Assembly (NCBI GenBank): GCA_039680225.1
Contig: JBDKTK010000395.1
Location: 1-25,993, forward strand
From: JBDKTK01 sp039680225
Lineage (GTDB): Bacteria; Desulfobacterota; Syntrophia; Syntrophales; UBA4778
DNA: 25,993 nt
Direction of reading: 5' to 3'
Part shown: piece after piece, positions 1 through 8,493 of the stretch
Position numbering within the stretch: the first letter of the stretch is position 1
How the letters are laid out: every line of letters starts with the position of its first letter
Notes under the pieces: generated by a model
The model's database searches: none
What the model saw: only the letters and a program-made list of their open reading frames with translations
What the model was told of the DNA's origin: nothing
Program-made: the position numbers and the translations under genes

Positions 1-2090
1 ATTGCTTCCATTTTCTGGGCCTGGATCAGGCGGGACTCCAGCAGCTTGCGTTCGGTTACGTCGCGGATGGACTGGATGGCGCCGATGGTGTTGCCTTCCG
101 AATCACGCAGCCTTACCGCCGTCATCGACATATATCTTCCAATCGCAGGCATATACGTTTCCGCTTTTAAGACGTCGCCTTTTCTTTCCAGGCTGTCGTA
201 CTTTCTTTCCAGGAACGGGTCCGGTTTCAGGATAAGATCGGCAAGGGTCGGCCTCCTTTCGCTGTAAACGGGCAGGGCATATTCGAATGTTCCTTTGCCG
301 AGCATCCCGGGCGCTTTGATGCCGGTCATTTCCTCCATGGCCCTGTTCCAGGCGATCACGCAGCCTTTCAGGTCGATGGCAAAAGTGGCATCGGGCAGGA
401 ATTCTATTATGTTTGCCAGCCTCCGTTCGCTCTCCCGCAGCGCTTCCTCCGCCCTTTTGCGATTTGTGATGTCCCGGAACAGTCCCCGGAAACCGGCAGG
501 GTTGCCGTCTTCGTTCGATACCACGTGGGCGGAACCCTCAACAACTATCCTGGCCCCGTCCTTTCTGATTGCCTCCCCTTCAAATGTCTCCGGAGTTTTT
601 GTCCTGAACACCCGGTTGAAGGCGGTGAAGAGCATTGCCGCGTTTTTTTCATCGACATATTTCTTATACGGTGTGCTCAACAGTTCTTCCGCGCTGAAAC
701 CGAGGATCCTTTGCGCCGCCCTGTTTAAAAAAGCGGGTTGTCCCCTCAGGTCCAGTTCCATGTACCCCTCATCCATGTTTTCGATGATTGTGCGGTACTT
801 CTCCTCGCTCTGGCGCAGCGCCTCTTCGGCCTGCTTGCGCGCGGTAACGTCCCGGACGTTCATGACAAAACCGGCGATGACCGGATTGTGAATAAGGTTC
901 CTGCCGAATCCCTCCAGGACCAGAACTGCGCCCTTCTTATTCCGGACACGGAAACTGTTGAAAATGGATACGTCCCTGGTCAGCAATGCCCTGCCGAATT
1001 CCTCTATTGCCCTGGGGTGGTCGTCCGGGATGATAAATTCATAGGCGTTTTTACCAATCATCTCGGCAGGGCTGTAGCCCATGGCCCACTGGGCCGAGGG
1101 GGTCACGTACTTGATCACGCCCAGGTGATCGACAATGAACAGGATATCGGATGCGCTCTCGGTCAGGGCCCGGAAGTACTCCTCGCTTTTCCGGAGGTCC
1201 TCCTCGGCCTGCTTGCGTTCCGTTATGTCCTGGTTGAGGCAGATCAGGGTGGCGGGAGTACCTTTCCCGGCATCCCTGACGACAAGGCCGTCGGACCTTA
1301 TATGCCGGACCGTCCCGTCCGGCTTGATTATGCGAAACTCTGAATGGCCGCTCTCGCCCATTTTATCGGGATTGAAAGCATCCCAGACCCGCTGCCGGTC
1401 TTCCGGGTGGATGCAGGACTTCCATGTCTCAATCTCGATGCGGGAGGACGTCCTCGGCAGCCCGTAGATCTCATACATCCTGTCATTCCAGATCATGGAG
1501 CCTTTTTTGATGTCCAGGTCCCAGATCCCGAAATCCCCCGATTCGAGGGCCAGTGTAAGGCGCTGCTCGTTCTCCGCCATGAGGTTGTATGCCGTCCGCA
1601 CAGCCCGCAGGGGGGAATATCGGAAATATATGAAGATAAAAAGGCCGAACAGAAACGAGAGCGATCCGATAATTATCGTATTGTCGACTATAGGAGTGGT
1701 GGAGCGTTCGATCTCGACATACGCCGCTATGTCGCCGCCGTCATATACCGGATGCCTGTATTTCCGCACGGGGGCCGCCGGGTCCTCGCCTGTTTGCGTA
1801 ACGACTTTCCCGTTAGTGTCCAATATCGACCTCCTGTCGATATTGCTGTCCAGGTGGTGTCCCAGTATCTCCCGGAGCCGGAGCTCTTCGAAATGCCAGT
1901 GCCGGGGATTGCTGATTACCAGTCCTTCAACTTCCCTCGCGGAGAAGGCGATTTCCGAGCGGACGCTGCCGTCCATGGATTCAATGGCGATGATGTAATA
2001 GCCGGCGGGAAGCGATACGGCAACCATGAGACTGATGATGGCCATCAGGACGGATGCCAGAACGGTTATTGACTTGGTCCGGGTTATCAT
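1..2090 (-). CDS. Membrane-bound multi-PAS sensor histidine kinase (3' end outside window)
   Basis: Open reading frame of 696 residues that runs off the left edge. It begins at an ATG at 2090, seven bases after the stop of the upstream binding-protein gene. Residues about 8-35 and 134-157 are hydrophobic and look like two membrane segments enclosing a periplasmic sensor of about 100 residues. Four PAS/PAC units follow at about 175-293, 303-420, 430-548 and 556-684, each ending in a D-[IV]-T-x-R-K type linker. The last residues seen (RLIQAQKMEA) are the usual lead-in to a phosphoacceptor helix, so the H-box and ATPase domain should lie beyond the window. By family it would autophosphorylate on His in response to periplasmic or cytoplasmic cues. 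Being last of four co-directional genes, it is probably co-transcribed with the FIST, hybrid kinase and binding-protein genes. The kinase domain itself is not visible, so that part is inferred. Confidence 0.88.
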   Translation of the reverse strand, partial: MITRTKSITVLASVLMAIISLMVAVSLPAGYYIIAIESMDGSVRSEIAFSAREVEGLVISNPRHWHFEELRLREILGHHLDSNIDRRSILDTNGKVVTQTGEDPAAPVRKYRHPVYDGGDIAAYVEIERSTTPIVDNTIIIGSLSFLFGLFIFIYFRYSPLRAVRTAYNLMAENEQRLTLALESGDFGIWDLDIKKGSMIWNDRMYEIYGLPRTSSRIEIETWKSCIHPEDRQRVWDAFNPDKMGESGHSEFRIIKPDGTVRHIRSDGLVVRDAGKGTPATLICLNQDITERKQAEEDLRKSEEYFRALTESASDILFIVDHLGVIKYVTPSAQWAMGYSPAEMIGKNAYEFIIPDDHPRAIEEFGRALLTRDVSIFNSFRVRNKKGAVLVLEGFGRNLIHNPVIAGFVMNVRDVTARKQAEEALRQSEEKYRTIIENMDEGYMELDLRGQPAFLNRAAQRILGFSAEELLSTPYKKYVDEKNAAMLFTAFNRVFRTKTPETFEGEAIRKDGARIVVEGSAHVVSNEDGNPAGFRGLFRDITNRKRAEEALRESERRLANIIEFLPDATFAIDLKGCVIAWNRAMEEMTGIKAPGMLGKGTFEYALPVYSERRPTLADLILKPDPFLERKYDSLERKGDVLKAETYMPAIGRYMSMTAVRLRDSEGNTIGAIQSIRDVTERKLLESRLIQAQKMEA

Positions 2091-2097
2091 TTGGCGG

Positions 2098-2964
2098 TCA
2101 TTTCACAAGAACGCCTGCCTTTTCCGCAATGGCGCGGCCTTTGCGCGAGTATACGAATTTCAGGAACTTTGCGGTTGCCGCGGAAGGCGCGCCGGCCGTC
2201 AGGAAATTTATATCCTTGGCAAGAGGGTAGGCGCCTCCGGCAAGCGCTTTAGGGCTGGGAGTTACGCCGTTGAGGGCGACGACATTAAGAGGCGATTTCC
2301 CGATCCGGATACTGGTCAGGCCCGCCGTCCCCAGCCCCCCCATTGTGCCGGACACCGCTTCATCCGAATCGGGATCGGTTGTGGCGGTCAGCATCCCGCC
2401 GCGTTTCCGGGCATTGTCAACAGCCTGAGCCATACCGGGTGAAAGCCTTTTCAGGATCTTCGTATCTATATCGCTGTCGGGGCGCAGGATGATCCGGATT
2501 TTCTCTCCGTTGGCCCACATTTTGGTCCTTCCGGAGTAGATGTCCTCCAATTCTTTTGTAGAGATGTTTCTCAGGGGGACATCTCCATGGGTTACGATGG
2601 CCAGGGGTGTTTTGCCATAGGCCTTGACCATCCCTCCCGCGGAAACCTCTTCGGGTTTCAGCGGCTTGCTGATCACCCCGACGTCGAGGGCGCCGGCGAG
2701 GACTGCCTTGATTGTCCCCGCGCTCCCGATCGGCCTCTCCATTATGAAAGTGACGCCCTTCGTCTGCTCGCTGTAAGCATTGATAAGGGGTTTCATCATT
2801 TCGAGCGCGCGTCCCGATCCGTTGATGCGGATGGTGACTTCTGAAAAAACATCAGCCGGCCCGGTGAGAATTAAGACGTTCAGGATGGCAAAAACAATGA
2901 GGGCCGTTTTGTATGCGGCGCATTTCTTCATGGTTACAGCGAAAAAGTAAAAGGGAGCATGCAT
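2098..2964 (-). CDS. PstS-like periplasmic substrate-binding protein
   Basis: Protein of 288 residues of the phosphate-ABC-transporter substrate-binding (PBP-like/PstS-like) superfamily. The N-terminus carries a hydrophobic signal segment (residues about 18-36) ending near ADVFSE. The mature part has typical features: an early INGSGRALEMMKPL segment, AGALDVGVISKPL, a hinge-like TPLAIVTHGD, and an ELEDIYSGRTKMW segment very like the family signature. ATG 2964 directly abuts the TAA of the preceding kinase (TAAATG), which suggests translational coupling. ATG 2931 would give a more compact signal peptide (MKKCAAYK...) and is a real alternative. No ABC permease or ATPase gene is adjacent. It sits between two histidine kinases, so a role as ligand receptor for the downstream membrane kinase is likelier than import. 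This is inference by analogy with LuxP/LuxQ and TorT/TorS. The ligand is unknown. Confidence 0.85.
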   Translation of the reverse strand: MHAPFYFFAVTMKKCAAYKTALIVFAILNVLILTGPADVFSEVTIRINGSGRALEMMKPLINAYSEQTKGVTFIMERPIGSAGTIKAVLAGALDVGVISKPLKPEEVSAGGMVKAYGKTPLAIVTHGDVPLRNISTKELEDIYSGRTKMWANGEKIRIILRPDSDIDTKILKRLSPGMAQAVDNARKRGGMLTATTDPDSDEAVSGTMGGLGTAGLTSIRIGKSPLNVVALNGVTPSPKALAGGAYPLAKDINFLTAGAPSAATAKFLKFVYSRKGRAIAEKAGVLVK

Positions 2965-5529
2965 TTACCGGTCAAGTTCCTTTCTGACTGCGAGGCCGAT
3001 GTTCTCCTGTATATAGGGCTTGCGGACATAACGTCCTGCGCCCAGCTGCTGCGCCTTTTTGACACGGTCAGTTTCCGAAAAGCCGCTGACTATGATCGCT
3101 TTCTGGCCGGGTTTCACTTTCAGGATCTTTTCGTAAGTCTCAAGCCCGTCCATACCCGGGTCCATGATCATGTCCAAGATGACAAGCTCGGCATCGTTTT
3201 GCGAGAGATAGGCGACCGCTTCCTCGCCGCTTGCGACGGAACTGACCTGGTAACCGATGGCCCCCAGCATGGCGGCGGCAAGTTCCCTTTGCCCCTCCAT
3301 GTCGTCCACGACCAGGATGGACTCGCCTTTGCCCATGTATTCGGAGACCGCCGAAGAAGCCCGGGCTGTTGCAAGCACTTCGCGCGTCACGGGGAAATAA
3401 AGCACGAAGGCGGTGCCCCTGCCGGTCCGGGTCTTGACGTCGATATAGCCCTTATGGTCCTTCACCGTTCCCCAGACCACCGTCAGCCCCAGGCCGGTCC
3501 CGCTCCTTCCCATGACCTTCTTCGTGAAGAAGGGCTCAAATATCCTGTCGATGTCGGCGGCGGATATCCCCTCGCCGCTGTCCGACACGGTCAGCACCGC
3601 GTAATCGCCTTCCTGCACGTCGTCATATCCCTGGACGGGCCTGTCGAGATAGCAATTCTCCGTCCGTATCGTGATTTCCCCCTCGCCTTTTATGGACTCC
3701 GCGGCATTGGATACCAGGTTCATCAGTGTCTTTTCCAGATGAACAGGTGACCCTTTAATGTTCAGCAGGTTTCTTTCAAGGATGGATTTAAAGCCGACGA
3801 ACGGGTAATGTTCTTTGAGCTTGTCAAACTCAGGCGTCTGGAAATACCCTGTTACGACAGGGTTCAGGTTGATTACTTCCGAAACGGCCACCCCTCTCCT
3901 GGTCAGGGTCAGCAGGTCCTGGATGATCGCCGCCCCTTTCTGGCCGGACTGGAGGATATGGGAGGCGTATTTCCTCAGGCGGTTTCCCTCCGGCAGGCCT
4001 TCGACAAGCAGTTCCGAGTACCCGATCAGGACCCCCAGGACATTGTTGAGATCATGGGCGACGCCTCCCGCCAGGGTTCCCAGCACCTCCATTTTTTCGG
4101 CGCGGCGCAGCCGGTCCTCGAGCCTTTGCCGGGCCTCTTCAATACGCTTGCGTTCGCTGATGTCGCGGCAGACAAACACAAAACCATAGGGGGAGCCGTC
4201 TTCAGCACTCAGGACGCTCCCATTTGCTTCAAAAGGCTGGACGCTGCCGTCTTTCAAAACTAAATTGTATACCTCCGGCTCTGCGCCGGCATCAAGCATG
4301 CGGCGCATATTGCGGATGGCCTTTCCGTGGTCCCCGGGGTCAATGAAAGAGATGATGTTCTTTCCCGGGAAATCCTCCCGGGAATAACCTCCTGTCTTTA
4401 ATGCGGCGTCGTTGATAAAAAGGATCGAGCCGCTGATGTCGGTCAGCAGCATGACATCGGGAATGGTCCCGATCAGTTTCGTGTTCAGCTCATAACTTTT
4501 GCGGAGGGCCTCCTCCGCAATCTTCCGCTCCGTTATATCAAGAAGCGATGCCACGCTCCTTGTCGTATCGGGGATCATATCCACCGTAAGGAGGATGTGC
4601 TTGATCCGGCCGAGCCGGTCAACGAAGCTGAATTCATAGCTTCCGGTTGCGCCGTTTTCCCCGGTCCTTCTCCTTCTGTGGCTTTCGAGCATCCGGTCGA
4701 GATCGTCTTCACCAACGAATTCCGTCCAGCTCATTTTGCCTTCCAATTCCATCTTGCTGAAGCCGGACAATTTTTCATATTCGGCGTTGGCAAGGACAAT
4801 TGTTGTATCTGCGTCAAGAATTACAGCAGCCGTGCCGGTATTTTCAAAAATAGCACGATACCACGTTTCCGATTGCTTGATCTTTTCTTCGGCGCGTATC
4901 TGGTCCGTTATATCCTCGAGCGTCTCGATGGCGCCGATCGGGGCGCCTTCAACGTCTCTCATCACGGCCGCCGTGAAACGCAGCCAGCGGCCGCTGCTGC
5001 CCAGGTTGGGAAAGAAATCCGTTGCCTCGTATGCCCCCTCAATCAACCTGGAGTTCACAAATTTCCCCGCATACCAGGTATGGAACTGGTCCAGGAAGCC
5101 GTCCATCAGCAAATCGGCCATGCACGGCCTTGCTTCCCCGTAAAAGGCCCTCCAATGCCGGTTTGTCCCGATCACTTCCGCTGCCCTGACGCAGCTCATC
5201 TCTTCCAGCGCTTTGTTCCAGTATATGATCCTGTGGTCTTTCCCGATGACGAAGGTAGGGATGGGCGAGCCCTGGATGACATTCCACAGCCTCTGTTCGC
5301 TTTCGCTGCGTTCGGTGATTTCCTGCGCCAGTTTCCTGTTGGAGTCCTCCAGTTCCTTCGACCTCTGGTCGACGAGGCTCTGCAGGAGTATGTTGCGTTC
5401 GAATATGGAGTAAGCGCCCCCGACCGAGTCTATGCTGCGTGCGACCCTGTTCATCAGGACCCGGCAGATCTTCTCTTTCTTTGCGAGGCTCCGTTCGAGT
5501 TCCCTTACTTTCTCTTCAAGCTCCCTCAT
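2965..5529 (-). CDS. PAS-PAS-PAS hybrid histidine kinase with C-terminal receiver
   Basis: Soluble kinase of 854 residues from ATG 5529; a TTG at 5544 overlapping the FIST stop is an alternative start. Order of parts, numbered from ATG 5529: coiled coil 1-75; PAS about 80-210, 220-335 and 345-460; phosphoacceptor helix with AEKMEVLGTLAGGVAHDLNN (His about 492); HATPase domain with N-box NLVSNAAESI, G1 DSGEGI, F-box EPFFTKK and G2 GTGLGL; receiver about 735-854 with acidic VVDD, phosphoacceptor Asp in LVILDM (about 786) and the conserved Lys in VRKPY. All catalytic residues seen are intact. No membrane segment is visible, so it should sense cytoplasmic signals through the PAS units. It lies four bases after the FIST gene and immediately before the binding protein. 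The receiver may take phosphate from its own or the neighbouring kinase. No output-domain regulator is in view. Confidence 0.92.
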   Translation of the reverse strand: MRELEEKVRELERSLAKKEKICRVLMNRVARSIDSVGGAYSIFERNILLQSLVDQRSKELEDSNRKLAQEITERSESEQRLWNVIQGSPIPTFVIGKDHRIIYWNKALEEMSCVRAAEVIGTNRHWRAFYGEARPCMADLLMDGFLDQFHTWYAGKFVNSRLIEGAYEATDFFPNLGSSGRWLRFTAAVMRDVEGAPIGAIETLEDITDQIRAEEKIKQSETWYRAIFENTGTAAVILDADTTIVLANAEYEKLSGFSKMELEGKMSWTEFVGEDDLDRMLESHRRRRTGENGATGSYEFSFVDRLGRIKHILLTVDMIPDTTRSVASLLDITERKIAEEALRKSYELNTKLIGTIPDVMLLTDISGSILFINDAALKTGGYSREDFPGKNIISFIDPGDHGKAIRNMRRMLDAGAEPEVYNLVLKDGSVQPFEANGSVLSAEDGSPYGFVFVCRDISERKRIEEARQRLEDRLRRAEKMEVLGTLAGGVAHDLNNVLGVLIGYSELLVEGLPEGNRLRKYASHILQSGQKGAAIIQDLLTLTRRGVAVSEVINLNPVVTGYFQTPEFDKLKEHYPFVGFKSILERNLLNIKGSPVHLEKTLMNLVSNAAESIKGEGEITIRTENCYLDRPVQGYDDVQEGDYAVLTVSDSGEGISAADIDRIFEPFFTKKVMGRSGTGLGLTVVWGTVKDHKGYIDVKTRTGRGTAFVLYFPVTREVLATARASSAVSEYMGKGESILVVDDMEGQRELAAAMLGAIGYQVSSVASGEEAVAYLSQNDAELVILDMIMDPGMDGLETYEKILKVKPGQKAIIVSGFSETDRVKKAQQLGAGRYVRKPYIQENIGLAVRKELDR

Positions 5530-5533
5530 ACGC

Positions 5534-6667
5534 TCAGCCCCCAATTACAACCCCCGTCAGTGTCTGGTTAACGTGAATGGAATTGAACTGCTCCCCGTAA
5601 GTGCTGAAGCCGACCGCTTTGAAATTCCGGAGCAGTCTGTCCATCTCCGGTGTTTTCCCGGTTGCGTTCAATTCCAGCCTCCTGAGGATGCAATCGCAAA
5701 GGATGAACAGCCGGTTTGGCGGGAGTCCCTTGTCGAGCGCCGCCATCTGCCGGGCGAAATTGCTGAGGAGATCGTCTCCTTTTCCGATGGACATCACGAG
5801 GCCCTCCTCGATCGCGCTGAACATGCTCAGGCTTTCATCCGGATTGGATTTCTGGACGGAGCGCACATGCCATGTTCCTCCAATCCTCAACAGAAGGGGG
5901 TTTTCGGAAAAGACGGCCGGGCTGAGCCGGTCCCGCTCAAGGCCAAGAATGCGGGCGTATTCCACGGCCGCAACTTCCCCGTTGATTTCCGTTATTATAC
6001 GTCTTTCCGGGTCTGCGCCGGTGATCACGATCGTTTTATCTGTAGGCTTGAAATGCTGGTTCTGAAATATCAGGAAGGGAAGGGTTGTTTCGAACACCGT
6101 GAAAACGGCGGCGTCCGGGATGAATTGCCCGTTGTCGTAAATACAGGTTTTCTTGAATTGCTGGTCATCTCCGGCAGAACCACCTATGATTGGAATGCCT
6201 TCAAAACAGGTGTACAGCGAAGCTATCGTGACCTCTTCGAGCATGGAAAGGCCGTCAATCAGGATTAGTCCGAACGTCCGGTCCCTGTCGAACTCCCTGA
6301 CGAGGGAGAGGTTCGGTTTAATGGAGGACGCCAGCTTTCCGGCTTCGCTCAGGGAAAATTTGCTCAGGGGGGAGATGACATGGCGATGGATTCTCAATTC
6401 GCCGGAGGAAATCCCGGCGCCGACAATGCCGCCCTCCTGGTAGCCGAATGAGGAGATCTCGCCGGCTGTCGTACAGCCTATCAGGGGACAGTCGAAATTT
6501 GCGGCGAGTTCCCGGCCAAGTTTTTCCAGATTATATTTAGAAGAGCAGAAAAAAATAACGGCGTCCAGTCCGGGATGGTCCACCATTTCCCGGAATTCCC
6601 GGACGGCCAGCTTTTCATCCGTTGAAAGCGACCGGCCTATCCTGACCATGAAACGGTCATTGTCCAT
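5534..6667 (-). CDS. FIST domain sensor protein (FIST_N + FIST_C)
   Basis: Protein of 377 residues. ATG 6667 is chosen because AGGGGG sits six bases upstream; a TTG at 6706 gives 13 more residues without such a site. The N-terminal half contains the FIST hallmark PLIGCTTAGEI (about residues 61-71) after a beta strand AVIFFCSS, followed by VGAGISSGELRI. The C-terminal half (about 215-360) matches FIST_C, with INGEVAAVEYARILG and the late FILCDCILRRLEL. FIST domains are predicted small-ligand sensors, often encoded with or fused to kinases and cyclases. Here the gene is first of four and ends four bases before a PAS hybrid kinase, so it probably feeds that kinase. No signal peptide or membrane segment is seen. 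The upstream gap 6668-6892 shows no convincing promoter by eye. Confidence 0.9.
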   Translation of the reverse strand: MDNDRFMVRIGRSLSTDEKLAVREFREMVDHPGLDAVIFFCSSKYNLEKLGRELAANFDCPLIGCTTAGEISSFGYQEGGIVGAGISSGELRIHRHVISPLSKFSLSEAGKLASSIKPNLSLVREFDRDRTFGLILIDGLSMLEEVTIASLYTCFEGIPIIGGSAGDDQQFKKTCIYDNGQFIPDAAVFTVFETTLPFLIFQNQHFKPTDKTIVITGADPERRIITEINGEVAAVEYARILGLERDRLSPAVFSENPLLLRIGGTWHVRSVQKSNPDESLSMFSAIEEGLVMSIGKGDDLLSNFARQMAALDKGLPPNRLFILCDCILRRLELNATGKTPEMDRLLRNFKAVGFSTYGEQFNSIHVNQTLTGVVIGG

Positions 6668-6892
6668 TGCAAACCCCCTGTTCCATAAATTAAATCGTCC
6701 CGACAAGGCGGATTTCCCGGACGGCAGCTGTCATCCCGGTTTGCTTTAACAGAATTTGAAACTGCAATTACATCTGCTTATCGGAATTCCCGCCAGAAAA
6801 CTTGACCTTGGCGGATTTCGTCATTTTACCTGAGTTCTCTCCCGCAGTTCGATTTGCCCCGGAAAACCAGGGAAAGAGGCTTTTGCAGGCAG

Positions 6893-8053
6893 CTATAATT
6901 CGAACAGGCCTCTCGGGCTGACGTTCAGTACCTCGTTGCCGGACCTTCCCACGCTGATCATGTCTTCGAGCTTCACCACCCCGATTGAGCGGTCAAGCAT
7001 GTGGATGTCGATGGCTATCACGCAGCCTTCTTCGATCCGGCCCGGATCGTTTTCCATGACCACCGGCGGCTCGTTGAGTTCGACCCCGATGCCGTGGCCG
7101 ATAAGGCGGGACCTCTTCCCCGGCCCGAATGACTGGAACTGTCCGGCCCTGCCGAGTTCGCCGGCCCTGGCCAGCGCCATCCGGCAGATTTCGCCGGAAG
7201 ACATCCCGGGCCTGATGTTGTCTATCAGTTCATCGGCAATGGACTTCAGGTCGTCGTACATCGACTTTGCCTCCCGCGGGGCCCGGCCGAGCACGTACGT
7301 GCGCGACTGGTCGGCGTGATAGCCGTTCACCAGCACCGGTATGTCCGTCACTATAAGGTCGCCTTTCATGATTTTGCGGCGGGAAGGCCCGGCCGGCATG
7401 GAGGGGGTAAGCCCCGCGCCGGTGATGCTGTAGACCACCCCCGTGTTGTTGAAGAGGTTGGGCCCGGAGGCGATCGGCCCGCGGCCCATGTAGAAATCGG
7501 GAAGACGGATGAAAAAGATCCCTTCGTGTCCGCCCCGCCGGTGCGCGTCCTCGATTTCGGCGCTCAGTTGGAGTTCGGTCATGCCCTCCCTGAGGGTCTC
7601 CAAAACCCTTTCATGCCCCAGGTGGACGACTGCGCATGCCTCTTTCAGCAGTTCTATTTCCCGCGGCTCCTTTACCATCCTCTGTTTGAGAACAACCGGC
7701 GAGATATTGGCGAATTCGGTTTGGGGGAAGATTTTCCTGAAAGACCCCAGTTGCGACACGGTCATTACGTCCAGCTCGGTCGCAATCACGCAAGGGTTGT
7801 CCGCCCCGAGGAATTCGGCTGCGTCCTGCAGTTTGCGGCTTTCGATTACCCTGTCGGGGTTGAGGGGGGTGTGAGCGCGGGCGATGTCCATCTCTCCCCT
7901 GACGAAGAGCCTGTAGTCAGACGGGGTCACGGCCAGCCACGACGGTATTGTCGTGCCTGCGTAATAGAACAGGTCCCGCGAGCAGTTGATCAGCGCGCCG
8001 GCCCAGCCGGCCCCGGCGATCCGCCGCTGGAGCGTTTCGATTCTTTCTTCCAT
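6893..8053 (-). CDS. M24 family metallopeptidase (Xaa-Pro aminopeptidase-like)
   Basis: 386 residues from ATG 8053, a usual length for M24B proteins. An N-terminal creatinase-like domain (about 1-125) precedes the pita-bread catalytic domain (about 130-386). Metal-ligand positions are D237 (IVTDIP), D248 (HADQSRTY), H320 (LIGHGIGVELNEPP) and E363 (VKLEDM). The fourth ligand, normally Glu in a T[IV]EPG motif, is Asp here (D349 in AIDIH) and the following Pro-Gly is missing. The fold is secure, but peptidase activity is less so; creatinase-like, non-peptidase hydrolase functions also occur in this family. It is the last gene of an apparent operon with the acyl-CoA mutase subunits (16-base gap after the B12-binding gene), an association not explained by prolidase chemistry. 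No signal peptide, so cytoplasmic. Confidence 0.87.
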   Translation of the reverse strand: MEERIETLQRRIAGAGWAGALINCSRDLFYYAGTTIPSWLAVTPSDYRLFVRGEMDIARAHTPLNPDRVIESRKLQDAAEFLGADNPCVIATELDVMTVSQLGSFRKIFPQTEFANISPVVLKQRMVKEPREIELLKEACAVVHLGHERVLETLREGMTELQLSAEIEDAHRRGGHEGIFFIRLPDFYMGRGPIASGPNLFNNTGVVYSITGAGLTPSMPAGPSRRKIMKGDLIVTDIPVLVNGYHADQSRTYVLGRAPREAKSMYDDLKSIADELIDNIRPGMSSGEICRMALARAGELGRAGQFQSFGPGKRSRLIGHGIGVELNEPPVVMENDPGRIEEGCVIAIDIHMLDRSIGVVKLEDMISVGRSGNEVLNVSPRGLFEL

Positions 8054-8069
8054 CTGCCTGCCTCTGCGC

Positions 8070-8474
8070 TCAATCCAGGGGTTTTCGGCCGAGAGAGATT
8101 GCGCACTCGATTATTTTCTTGAGGGACGCCCCGGGGCCGAAGACCGCGGCGATGCCCGCCTTTTTCAATTTGGGGATGTCGTCGGGAGGGACGGTGCCGC
8201 CGAAGATGACCTTGATATCCCCGGCGTTTTCCAGAGCGAGTTTTTTCACGACCTGCGGGGCCAGGATCATGTGGTTGCCGGAGAGCGAACTCAGCCCGAT
8301 TATGTCAACGTCTTCCTGGACCGCCATCCTGACGATGCCGTCCGGCATCTGGTTGCCGCCGTAAATGACCTCCATCCCCGCGTCGCGCAATGCCCTGGCC
8401 ACTACCATGCTGCCGCGCCAGTGCGCGTCCATTCCCAGCCGCACCATCAGGATGCGAATCCTTTTTGCGCCCAT
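8070..8474 (-). CDS. B12-binding subunit of an acyl-CoA mutase
   Basis: 134-residue stand-alone cobalamin-binding domain, the normal size of the small subunit of split methylmalonyl-CoA-type mutases. The base-off/His-on signature D-x-H-x-x-G is present as MDAHWRG (residues 15-21), followed by IGLSSLSGNHM and FGGTVPPDD, which form the nucleotide-loop pocket. ATG 8474 has GGAG seven bases upstream. It starts 19 bases after the stop of the large mutase subunit and should pair with it in the cytoplasm to make the active adenosylcobalamin enzyme. The split layout is that of archaeal-type methylmalonyl-CoA mutase, isobutyryl-CoA mutase and 2-hydroxyisobutyryl-CoA mutase rather than a fused chain. 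No MeaB/ArgK-type G-protein chaperone gene is in the window. Confidence 0.94.
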   Translation of the reverse strand: MGAKRIRILMVRLGMDAHWRGSMVVARALRDAGMEVIYGGNQMPDGIVRMAVQEDVDIIGLSSLSGNHMILAPQVVKKLALENAGDIKVIFGGTVPPDDIPKLKKAGIAAVFGPGASLKKIIECAISLGRKPLD

Positions 8475-8493
8475 TTTTCATCTCCGGAAAAGG

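Noticed and set aside
738..2072. Two plus-strand frames of about 200-240 codons in the first 2 kb
   Set aside because: They are antisense to the four-PAS kinase, whose frame stays open from 2090 to the window edge.
4597..5571. 324-codon plus-strand frame opposite the hybrid kinase
   Set aside because: The antisense product shows no domain and the minus-strand kinase has every expected motif across this stretch; long antisense frames are usual in GC-rich coding DNA.
6857..6872. CCCTGG-TTTT-CCGGGG hairpin (minus strand) after the M24 gene as a terminator
   Set aside because: The stem is only six pairs with one G-U and no T-run follows, so it does not meet the standard for an intrinsic terminator.
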